DNA of 5,705 nucleotides. It comes from Methanobrevibacter ruminantium. GTDB taxonomy: Archaea > Methanobacteriota > Methanobacteria > Methanobacteriales > Methanobacteriaceae. Where the stretch lies: positions 1 to 5,705 of the forward strand of contig SFKZ01000049.1 in the NCBI GenBank assembly GCA_004553595.1. Direction: 5' to 3'. The translations under genes and the position numbers were made by a program. Shown one piece after another: positions 1-5,705 of this stretch. The notes below the pieces were generated by a model that did not search any database, had not been told where the DNA came from, and was given only the letters and a program-made list of their open reading frames with translations. Position 1 is the stretch's first letter, and the number at the start of each line of letters is the position of its first letter.

Positions 1-1
1 G

Positions 2-775
2 CTCACCGTGAAAGGCGGTAGCGTGAGCGCGAAATGGCTGTACCGTGCAGACCAGAGCGTCATGCCGCCTGAGCAGAACCCGAAGTTCATTTTCACGGCC
101 CATTGCGCGTGGTGTAACTTTGAGAAGAGCAGCAACACGCTTGAAGTGGAGCTTGTAAGGCCAGAAATTACGAAGGCGGAATGGCATAACTCTGATGGGC
201 AAAATGTTTCAAAAGAAAAAATTGATAATAAAATAACTCTTTACGCAGAAACGAAAGATATTGATGAAGGAAAAACTGTTACTTTTGAGATTTTTGAAAG
301 TTCACAGAATCCAAGTGTAGAGAATCCACAGAAAACGTTGTTTGCAAATGTATCGAAAGGCAAGGCTTCCGTAGAATTCAATTTCAATGATTTAATGCCA
401 CCGCCGAAAATCGACGAGGCTTTATACCGATATTATAAGGAACATGGCGAAGATATTCCACGAGAACAGTTTGAGTTTCTTCTTGATGACTACGATTCTG
501 AAATTGATAGTCCATACAAGGAAAAACCTAAATTTATATTTGTTACAAAAGCTCAGAAATGCAAAGACTTTAAATCGGAAACTCTTGAACTCAGCAAAGA
601 TATTACTGTTACTGTGCTTGATTCTGGCGGGAATGGAGAGAAGGATGCAAAGGTATATCTAAAAGAGCCGAATGGCAAAGAACACAAGGTGACTTGCGGA
701 GAAGACGGAATCGCAACCTTTGAGGATTTGATACCTGGTAATTATAATGTAAAAATTGAAAGGAAAAGAAAATGA
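2..775 (+). CDS. C-terminal part of a spike-associated (VgrG/PAAR-type) protein with Ig-like and transthyretin-like domains; 5' end outside the window
   Basis: The reading frame is open to the left edge, and no ribosome binding site can be seen before the GTG at position 8, so I read this as a partial gene. Residue numbers count from that GTG. Residues 25-50 hold a PKFIF strand followed by a CxxC pair (C33, C36). Residues about 52-97 look like an Ig-like beta domain (RPEITKAEW, then KITLYAETKDIDEGKTVTFEI). Residues 174-195 repeat the PKFIF motif. Residues about 199-251 resemble a Cna-B/transthyretin-like fold (VTVLD, then DGIATFEDLIPGNYNVKI). From memory, such Ig-like and transthyretin-like extensions occur on VgrG- or PAAR-linked proteins of type VI and related contractile systems, where they help load cargo. 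Here the cargo would be the next gene, which overlaps by 4 nt. G+C falls from about 55% to under 30% near base 200. The family assignment is by pattern only. A generic surface or adhesin-like beta protein is the main alternative. Confidence 0.5.
   Translation, partial: LTVKGGSVSAKWLYRADQSVMPPEQNPKFIFTAHCAWCNFEKSSNTLEVELVRPEITKAEWHNSDGQNVSKEKIDNKITLYAETKDIDEGKTVTFEIFESSQNPSVENPQKTLFANVSKGKASVEFNFNDLMPPPKIDEALYRYYKEHGEDIPREQFEFLLDDYDSEIDSPYKEKPKFIFVTKAQKCKDFKSETLELSKDITVTVLDSGGNGEKDAKVYLKEPNGKEHKVTCGEDGIATFEDLIPGNYNVKIERKRK
527..592 (+). repeat. Second copy of an internal protein repeat in the spike-associated gene
   Basis: Residues 174-195 of the first gene align with residues 25-46 (bases 80-145) of the same protein. 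Both begin PKFIF, both have a cysteine 11 residues after the proline (C36 and C185), then Lys-Ser, and with a one-residue gap both continue Thr-Leu-Glu. DNA similarity is weak, so this is an old protein-level duplication or a recurring domain-entry strand. The two copies seem to open two successive beta domains, the Ig-like one and the transthyretin-like one. Confidence 0.5.
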
Positions 776-3366
776 GTGATGAAAAAGAGACAAATGATAC
801 TATTGGAAAGATAAACTCTAATAGCGAACAAAGAGATTTATCCTTTGAGATACCCATTATAGATGCTCACATGCATATACAGAGTAATGATATTGCCCCT
901 TTACCGATAATGAACGGAATGTTAAGATATAAAACCTCATTTACATGGCTTCCTGCTGGTTTCATAAATTTTGCTTATTTATCTTCACGCAATATTCCAA
1001 ATTTCGAATATGATTATGACCCGAAAACAGATTCTATTTATGAAACAAAAAATGGTAAAATAAATGAGATTTTTAATTTAAATCCATTTCGAGGTAGCAT
1101 TTTTCATAAACCTGAGTTTTCGAATAGGAAACTGCTAACGAATGCAACTGCACTTATTACAGAATACGGAGTTGTTACTCGGCACTGCTCATATTCTATT
1201 GCAGGACTTTATCAAAATGAAAACATATCTACAAATTTAGCATATCCATCAAGATGGACTAAAGCAAAAACTGCAAACCAAGATGATATAAAAAAAGCCA
1301 AAAACAGCCGAAAGAAAATTACAGATGCTAGAAATGACCAGAAGTGGTTCAACAATCATATTCAATGGTATGAAAATGCAACAAAATATGAATTAAAAAC
1401 TGAGAAAAGCAAGAATATACACCCTTTTGTTTCTAATCAAAAAATGGCTTGTGTAATGGGTATGGAATTAATGTATTCTCATTTCTGGGGAGCTTATGGG
1501 ATTCCTATTTATCTTGAAGATGCGAATGGTAACATCTATACGATAGATAATTTTCCTGAAAATTTGAACTATCCTTATGATATGGATGTATCGCCTATAA
1601 ATGAAGATGGTGATTTGGATTTAAAAAAATATAAAGAAAAAAGATGCTCAAACACTCAGAGGTATTCAATATTCTTACAAAAACTTGACGATAAATCAGA
1701 AACATATCAGTTTGAAGATCATTTTCAACATATTGAATATCAAAAAAATGCAGCATTGCGTTATCCTTTTCAGTTTTTGCCTTTTTACCATGTTGATCCA
1801 CGACGCTTTTTTGCACCTATAAATGAAATAAAGGAAAAATTTGATTTTTATATTCCTACTTCAAAAAAAGGTATATACCATAAGTTATATGACGGCAATA
1901 AAAATGAAGAAGATACAGAAAAAATTAAGGAATCGGTTACAAACATTATATGTAAAAAAAATGTTGGTGATATAGCAAACGGAAAAAGTTTTAAATATAG
2001 TACTTCGATAGAAAATGTAAAAAAAGAGTTACTTGCAAAGGATAATCCTGGGGTATTCTGGGGAGTAAAACTATATGTAGCACTTGGCTACCCTCCTTAT
2101 ATTGGCTGTGAAGGAAGTATAGATGGTCAATTAGTATTTCCTGGATTGAATAAGAAAGCATACAATGAGTTCACAAGTTTTCTTAACTGGTGTGGAGAAA
2201 ATGATGTTCCAGTTACATGCCATGGTTCTCCTCAGGGGATGACAATCGCGGATTCAGAAATATATTTAAAAGAATACTTGAAGCAAAATGATAATAGCGA
2301 ATTTAAAAACCAGGAGACTTCAGAATTTGAACCGCATTGTAAAGCTTTTATGTTGGGGTTAGGTCTTATAGATGACTTTTCATCTCCAAAAAGCTGGGAA
2401 GTTGTTTTAGATAAAAAAGAAATTCCATCAAAAAAATTGAGACTTTGTTTGGCACACTTTGGCGGAAAGCCCTATTTTGTAGATGAATATTCTATGGACA
2501 AAGATAAATATGCGTGGCAAAAACAACTTGTCAATCTTATAAAAAAACCTGATAAAAAAATCTACACGGACTTGTCAAATTTCATGTTTGGAAAATGTAA
2601 TTTTAAAAATATCCTTACGGAATATGAATATAATAAGATTATTAAACAGAATCCGTCTGTAAAAAGATTTTTCAATATGGAAATTGAAGCAGGAAACGCA
2701 TTTTATAGAACAATACTAGAGTTAAATAATTTAAATATATATGCAGAATCTCAATATGAAGACAGACAGAATGCATTGCAAATACGTTTTGCAATGCTGG
2801 AATCTGGGGTTGTGGGGAAGGATATAAACACAGCTGCAAATCATTTGAAAGAACTCATTGAAAATGCAGAAAGTCCAAGGAATTTAAAATACAGGATTAT
2901 GTTTGGTTCAGATTATCCAATGTTTGAGGGAACGGATGGGGTAAAAGGGGTTATCGATTACCAAAGTTCGACTTTTATTTTTTACCAGCTCTTAACGCAT
3001 AAATTAGGAAATAAATGGGATGCATGGCATCAGTTTACGGTAATTAATCCTTTGATATTTCTAGGACTGATTAATTGGGATGATTCAACCAACGAACCAG
3101 AGTACTTTGATATTAATGTAAAAAAGTTGAATGATTTTAAGGCAGCCTTAAAAAAATATAATGAAGAACTTCCTGATGATACTGATATTGATAAGTGCAG
3201 AAAGAACCTTTGGAATTTAAAAACTAAGGTAGATATTAATGAGGAATTAGAGACGGACTCTAAATCTTTTGACAAATATAAATCCATTCCAAATGCAAAA
3301 AATATTGTAGATAAAAACGGAAACATGATTTTAACAGGAGAAAAGAAGAATGAATCTAACGATTAA
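772..3366 (+). CDS. Large amidohydrolase-superfamily metal-dependent hydrolase, candidate secreted effector
   Basis: This 864 aa protein carries the ordered motifs of the amidohydrolase TIM barrel (Amidohydro_rel/PF04909 type): DAHMH at 31-35 (H33 and H35, strand 1), FYHVDPRR at 338-345, GVKLY at 431-435 (K433, strand 4 region), VTCHGSP at 481-487 (H484, strand 5), LAHFGG at 560-565 (H562, strand 6), YTDLSNF at 598-604, and MFGSDYP at 710-716 (D714, strand 8 catalytic Asp). NPLIFLGL at 759-766 resembles the usual closing motif. The metal site therefore looks complete and the enzyme active; the substrate cannot be read from sequence. Typical members have about 280-400 residues. The extra length is mainly a segment of about 300 residues between strand 1 and the HVDPRR motif, plus a charged tail of about 90 residues after position 770. 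There is no signal peptide or membrane segment. The start overlaps the previous stop as ATGA and follows AAAGGA at 759-764. Position behind a spike-like gene suggests a contractile-system effector, which is inference. A cytoplasmic metabolic hydrolase is the alternative. Confidence 0.85.
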   Translation: MSDEKETNDTIGKINSNSEQRDLSFEIPIIDAHMHIQSNDIAPLPIMNGMLRYKTSFTWLPAGFINFAYLSSRNIPNFEYDYDPKTDSIYETKNGKINEIFNLNPFRGSIFHKPEFSNRKLLTNATALITEYGVVTRHCSYSIAGLYQNENISTNLAYPSRWTKAKTANQDDIKKAKNSRKKITDARNDQKWFNNHIQWYENATKYELKTEKSKNIHPFVSNQKMACVMGMELMYSHFWGAYGIPIYLEDANGNIYTIDNFPENLNYPYDMDVSPINEDGDLDLKKYKEKRCSNTQRYSIFLQKLDDKSETYQFEDHFQHIEYQKNAALRYPFQFLPFYHVDPRRFFAPINEIKEKFDFYIPTSKKGIYHKLYDGNKNEEDTEKIKESVTNIICKKNVGDIANGKSFKYSTSIENVKKELLAKDNPGVFWGVKLYVALGYPPYIGCEGSIDGQLVFPGLNKKAYNEFTSFLNWCGENDVPVTCHGSPQGMTIADSEIYLKEYLKQNDNSEFKNQETSEFEPHCKAFMLGLGLIDDFSSPKSWEVVLDKKEIPSKKLRLCLAHFGGKPYFVDEYSMDKDKYAWQKQLVNLIKKPDKKIYTDLSNFMFGKCNFKNILTEYEYNKIIKQNPSVKRFFNMEIEAGNAFYRTILELNNLNIYAESQYEDRQNALQIRFAMLESGVVGKDINTAANHLKELIENAESPRNLKYRIMFGSDYPMFEGTDGVKGVIDYQSSTFIFYQLLTHKLGNKWDAWHQFTVINPLIFLGLINWDDSTNEPEYFDINVKKLNDFKAALKKYNEELPDDTDIDKCRKNLWNLKTKVDINEELETDSKSFDKYKSIPNAKNIVDKNGNMILTGEKKNESND
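3336..3340 (+). promoter_or_regulatory. Shine-Dalgarno AGGAG for the 369 aa gene, inside the end of the amidohydrolase gene
   Basis: AGGAG lies 9 nt before the ATG at 3350 and within the last codons of the amidohydrolase gene. It supports that ATG as the real start and therefore the 17-nt overlap (3350-3366). This arrangement makes translational coupling of the two genes likely. Confidence 0.75.
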
Positions 3367-4459
3367 AGCAAGCAAGGAAATCCGCTGCAAAGAATATATC
3401 TTAGACCTTCGAATATGGAAGGACGGAAAGCTTGCAACAATAGACGGCTGGGGGCAGTTCTCGACATTTGAAATAACAGGAAAAGACAAAATCAAAATAA
3501 CTCCGCTCGTAAAATTTCCAAGAAAGCAGATAGACGGTTTGTTTGTGACATATCCTGAAATTGATGTTATGTGGAGCAGTTCCTTTTTTGCAGTTCAATT
3601 CTTTTCCGACATAAAGAATAATAAGAATGTTGAGACTGTTCCAATTTATACAAACAGATATAAATCTAAAACTCCGTATTTGCTGGACAGCAGGAAGAAA
3701 ATCTTTTTAATACCTTATGGAAGCATGTCAACAGTTGAAAACTACGATTACCTGATTTATGACTTTGAAAACGACAAGGTTATCTATAATCCAGTTGAAA
3801 AGGAAGAAGATTTCAAGAAAAACTATATCCTCCTCAATTTTGGGAATGGATTATTCTTATGTCAGGAGAGGGACATAAATGACAGAAGCAGGTTATCCAA
3901 AAATTATTGTCTATTTAATTACTACAAAAACAAGTGCATAAGAAATAAGCTAACAGATGTGCTTGCATTAGAAGAGTTTCCCTATATCATAAAAATGAAT
4001 GGTGAAAATCGACTTATTATAACAAGTTATGGCAACAAGATATATGTAACTTATAACGATGATTTTTCAGAAATCAAAACAGAATACATTGTTTCACCTT
4101 TTTTCCAAAAAATGAAGGAAAAAGGGCTAGATACAACTTTTACTAAAATTGATCAAAACAATGAATGGGGAGTAGGTAAAATTTATGGATATAAAGGGCT
4201 ATTCGGAGAATCCCTTTACAAATATTTTTTTGTCAATTTGAAAAAAGGAAGTCCATATTACCTTCTTCCAGTCATTACTGAAGAGTACTATGAATGGGAT
4301 CCAGATGGTTACTTTATTGAACACCCTGTCTATGGAACATGTTATATTCAAAAAATCGAAATAAATGATGAAATTTACATTCGCCTCTACAAGATGAGCG
4401 ACGTACAGGCAAAAATTGAAGAATATCTGTTAAAAAAAGCAAAATCAATACTCGGATAG
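3350..4459 (+). CDS. Unrecognised 369 aa beta-rich protein coupled to the amidohydrolase; candidate immunity or partner protein
   Basis: I do not recognise the family. The protein has no signal peptide, no membrane segment and no clear catalytic motif. It alternates short aromatic and aliphatic strands with charged or Asn/Asp/Gly turns, for example YLIYDFENDKVIY (134-146), YILLNFGNGLFLCQE (159-173), RLIITSYGNKIYVTYND (221-237) and EIYIRLYKM (341-349). That rhythm suggests repeated beta hairpins, perhaps a beta-propeller-like fold. The last 20 residues form a probable amphipathic helix (VQAKIEEYLLKKAKSIL). The start is set by AGGAG 9 nt upstream. The gene overlaps the amidohydrolase gene by 17 nt, so the two products are probably made together. 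In effector loci the gene right after the cargo often encodes its immunity protein. That is the reason for the immunity idea, with no direct sequence evidence. A structural or loading partner is equally possible. Confidence 0.7.
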   Translation: MNLTIKASKEIRCKEYILDLRIWKDGKLATIDGWGQFSTFEITGKDKIKITPLVKFPRKQIDGLFVTYPEIDVMWSSSFFAVQFFSDIKNNKNVETVPIYTNRYKSKTPYLLDSRKKIFLIPYGSMSTVENYDYLIYDFENDKVIYNPVEKEEDFKKNYILLNFGNGLFLCQERDINDRSRLSKNYCLFNYYKNKCIRNKLTDVLALEEFPYIIKMNGENRLIITSYGNKIYVTYNDDFSEIKTEYIVSPFFQKMKEKGLDTTFTKIDQNNEWGVGKIYGYKGLFGESLYKYFFVNLKKGSPYYLLPVITEEYYEWDPDGYFIEHPVYGTCYIQKIEINDEIYIRLYKMSDVQAKIEEYLLKKAKSILG

Positions 4460-4463
4460 GAGA
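4458..4463 (+). promoter_or_regulatory. Shine-Dalgarno AGGAGA for the 167 aa membrane protein gene
   Basis: AGGAGA overlaps the TAG stop of the previous gene (4457-4459) and ends 10 nt before the ATG at 4474. It supports that start and shows the gene can be read from the same transcript as the genes before it. Confidence 0.7.
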
Positions 4464-4473
4464 TATTTATATT

Positions 4474-4977
4474 ATGATTGATGAAATAAATCAAAAAACA
4501 GAACAAGAAAATACAGAAACGCTATTCTATAATAACGCTATCTTAACCTTACAAGAAAATTTGTCCGCTGAACATCAATTAATAATTGATTATGTAAAGC
4601 CGACTTTATTTGGATATGTATGTAATTATGGCGGTCTTATTATTTCAATAATTGGTATAGTGGTAACATTCATAACGCTGACCACTGTTAGAGGCTATAA
4701 ATCGAAGCAAAAATTGAAAAAAAACATAGATAATTATTTAGTTGAAATAAGAAAATTTGAAAAAATTTTTTCAAAATCCAATACTGTTGGAACGGAGTAT
4801 TATGAAAAGTTAAACAGTTTTATACTTAATTTTAAAATTTTTATAGAAAAAAATCAAATCAAGGAAAGGAAGAAAAAGATACTATCTAATATTGATGATT
4901 TACTTAATATGATAAATAATAAAGACACTATTTCTATACGAACGCAACTAAGAAATTTAATAGCAGAATTTGATTAA
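4474..4977 (+). CDS. Small single-pass membrane protein with a charged helical, coiled-coil-like C-terminal domain, function unknown
   Basis: The 167 aa product has a soluble, acidic N-terminal part (1-45), one strong hydrophobic segment at about 50-72 (ending ISIIGIVVTFITLTTV), and then a Lys-rich helical region at about 73-165 with leucine and isoleucine spacing that suggests a coiled coil. Basic residues right after the hydrophobic segment (R73, K76, K78, K80) favour a cytoplasmic C-terminal domain by the positive-inside rule, with the short N-terminus outside. No lipobox or cleavable signal is visible. The gene starts 14 nt after the preceding stop with its own Shine-Dalgarno site. Low G+C matches the island. 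No family was recognised. Possible roles include a membrane-located immunity protein or a small envelope partner of the 124 aa protein that follows, but nothing in the sequence decides this. Confidence 0.7.
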   Translation: MIDEINQKTEQENTETLFYNNAILTLQENLSAEHQLIIDYVKPTLFGYVCNYGGLIISIIGIVVTFITLTTVRGYKSKQKLKKNIDNYLVEIRKFEKIFSKSNTVGTEYYEKLNSFILNFKIFIEKNQIKERKKKILSNIDDLLNMINNKDTISIRTQLRNLIAEFD

Positions 4978-4985
4978 CATAGGTT

Positions 4986-4991
4986 AAGGAG
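4986..4991 (+). promoter_or_regulatory. Shine-Dalgarno AAGGAG for the 124 aa gene
   Basis: AAGGAG ends 7 nt before the ATG at 4999, in the 21-nt gap after the preceding stop. The ideal spacing supports the chosen start and shows that the small gene is translated independently. Confidence 0.75.
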
Positions 4992-4998
4992 TGTAAAT

Positions 4999-5373
4999 AT
5001 GAATCAAAAAGAAAATTTTGTGTCCCAATTAATTGAGAAAACAAGAAATAACGAAATCACATGGAGTATTTCTAATGGAGATAATCTTGCGAATTTAATT
5101 CCTAATGCGAACTTAATTATAAGAACATTTTCTACTAGCGTGGGAAATACAACTATAGTTTTTGTTGAGCAGAAATTACCAAGGTTTCATGAAGACTTAG
5201 ATAATTATTATGAACATTTACGCCGTGATATATATATTATTGAATTTGGTCTTTTACAAACTTCTATAGCGGAAGAAGAAGTTTCTGAATATCTTATGCA
5301 AGATTTATATACATCAATTCAAGATAAACAAGACAATGGTATTCTGACAAACTTATTGGGAATGTTAAAATAA
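4999..5373 (+). CDS. Small soluble protein of 124 aa, function unknown
   Basis: The product has no signal peptide and no membrane segment. The N-terminal pattern FVSQLIEKTRNNEITW (7-22) is like that of small accessory-region proteins I have seen, which begin with a Leu-Ile/Leu-x-Lys-Thr-x-x-x-x-Ile-x-Trp helix and strand. I cannot name the family with confidence. A central strand-rich stretch (NLIIRTFSTSVGNTTIVFVEQ, roughly 38-58) is followed by a helical, acidic C-terminus that includes EYLMQDLYTSIQ (97-108). The gene is only 21 nt downstream of the membrane-protein gene and has a strong Shine-Dalgarno site, so the two are probably cotranscribed. It is the last plus-strand gene before a noncoding stretch. 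Possible roles include an immunity protein or regulator, neither supported directly. Confidence 0.65.
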   Translation: MNQKENFVSQLIEKTRNNEITWSISNGDNLANLIPNANLIIRTFSTSVGNTTIVFVEQKLPRFHEDLDNYYEHLRRDIYIIEFGLLQTSIAEEEVSEYLMQDLYTSIQDKQDNGILTNLLGMLK

Positions 5374-5623
5374 CTTAGAAACACTATGATCAGATTTAAT
5401 AGCACATACAGCATTATAATTTGTCATACAAAAGATTGTCAGAGTATATATGTACTAGACAGGAAGAATACCAAACTTGGATAAGAACTTTATAGAATAA
5501 ACTTTATTATTAAAAAATTCTTCCTAAAAAAAGCCTTGCCTAATTTCCAAATGGTAAAAAAAGTGGTAAAATATATTTTTAAGGCGAAGATATGAATAGT
5601 TCATTTTTTGTAACTATTCAGCA
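5374..5623. other. AT-rich intergenic region between the operon end and the minus-strand gene
   Basis: No convincing gene is present. The stretch contains a 32-codon open frame (5386-5484) without a good ribosome binding site, an 8-bp inverted repeat AGGAAGAA/TTCTTCCT (5461-5468 and 5518-5525) with a 49-nt spacer, and two TGGTAAAA direct repeats (5552-5559 and 5564-5571). No classical terminator (GC-rich stem followed by a T run) is seen after the stop at 5373. The region may hold the end of an insertion sequence whose transposase gene lies to its right, but I cannot place the terminal repeat. Confidence 0.5.
5593..5620. repeat. Perfect 9-bp inverted repeat forming a stem-loop next to the minus-strand gene's stop
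   Basis: TGAATAGTT (5593-5601) and AACTATTCA (5612-5620) are exact reverse complements around a 10-nt loop, CATTTTTTGT. The structure begins 3 bases downstream of the minus-strand stop codon (5624-5626). It lacks a T run after the stem on either strand, so it is not a standard intrinsic terminator. It could still protect or end the minus-strand transcript, or be part of the end of an insertion sequence. Confidence 0.6.
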
Positions 5624-5705
5624 CTAGAATCCGAAACAGGTTTCAGGGGAACCGGTAAAGGCAAGCCTTATTGCTTCAAAGGCATTGACTCCGTGCTTTC
5701 TGGCA
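5624..5705 (-). CDS. 3' end of a minus-strand gene, possibly an IS66-like transposase C-terminus (partial)
   Basis: Read on the minus strand from the right edge, one frame gives 26 residues and then TAG at 5626-5624. The residues start ARKHGVNAFEAIRLAF and end in SPETCFGF. The ARKHGVNAFEAI helix is reminiscent of the C-terminal end of IS66-type DDE transposases, where a (C/A)R-x-x-G-x-N helix is common. The other two minus-strand frames run into stops or lack coding character. G+C is near 50%, higher than the island to its left. Only 78 coding bases are visible, so the family is a guess, but a coding end here is likely because the frame is followed directly by a stem-loop. Confidence 0.45.
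   Translation of the reverse strand, partial: ARKHGVNAFEAIRLAFTGSPETCFGF

Noticed and set aside
1954..1961. A run of eight A residues in the amidohydrolase gene, a possible slippage site; several runs of seven A also occur.
   Set aside because: The frame continues intact through all of them and no alternative frame of useful length follows. The runs fit Lys/Asn-rich coding in AT-rich DNA.
3030..3326. Minus-strand open frame of 98 codons inside the amidohydrolase gene.
   Set aside because: It lies opposite a gene with clear conserved motifs and has low-complexity Phe/Ser/Leu composition typical of antisense frames.
5421..5450. Promoter-like TTGTCA, 18-nt spacer, TATATA on the plus strand.
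   Set aside because: No plus-strand gene follows it, and such matches arise easily in AT-rich DNA.
5386..5484. A 32-codon open frame (starting MIRFNSTYS) after the last plus-strand gene.
   Set aside because: There is no clear Shine-Dalgarno site, the frame is short, and no motif is recognisable. It may be a gene remnant but cannot be supported as a gene.
5461..5525. Inverted repeat AGGAAGAA/TTCTTCCT as a terminator or element end.
   Set aside because: The arms are 49 nt apart with no supporting inner pairing and no T run, so a functional hairpin is unlikely.
5374..5705. CRISPR array, tRNA or integron attC site in the right-hand noncoding region.
   Set aside because: There are no regularly spaced repeats, no cloverleaf with a TTC-loop signature, and no paired attC core sites.

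Overview
The window looks like an AT-rich accessory island in a diderm bacterium. Strong Shine-Dalgarno sequences (AGGAG type) precede the genes, which argues against Bacteroidetes. A gut or oral spirochaete such as Treponema is my best guess from the protein style, but no marker gene fixes the taxon. All five main genes lie on the plus strand. The start of the window (about 1-200) and the very end (about 5624-5705) are clearly richer in G+C than the sequence between them, so the middle probably came from elsewhere or is a fast-changing cargo region.

Layout: (1) 2-775 is the 3' part of a gene whose beginning lies left of the window. It encodes an Ig-like segment and a C-terminal transthyretin/Cna-B-like domain, of the kind found on spike or PAAR/VgrG-associated proteins of contractile secretion systems. 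(2) 772-3366 overlaps it by ATGA and encodes an unusually large (864 aa) protein of the amidohydrolase superfamily with all the main metal-site motifs. (3) 3350-4459 overlaps gene 2 by 17 nt and encodes a 369 aa protein I do not recognise, rich in predicted beta strands. (4) 4474-4977 encodes a small one-pass membrane protein with a charged helical tail. (5) 4999-5373 encodes a 124 aa soluble protein of unknown function. (6) 5374-5623 is noncoding, with a 9-bp perfect stem-loop at its right end. (7) 5624-5705 is the 3' end of a minus-strand gene, probably a transposase.

How they may work together (inference): genes 1-3 are translationally coupled and read as spike/adaptor, enzymatic cargo and partner. 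The sharp G+C drop inside gene 1 resembles the constant-core/variable-tip pattern of polymorphic effector loci. On this view the amidohydrolase is a candidate effector carried by a type VI or related contractile system, and the 369 aa protein a candidate immunity or accessory protein. Genes 4 and 5 have their own ribosome binding sites and may be a separate module. No core secretion gene lies in the window, so the export model is a hypothesis. A transposase remnant on the right fits a mobile or rearranging locus.
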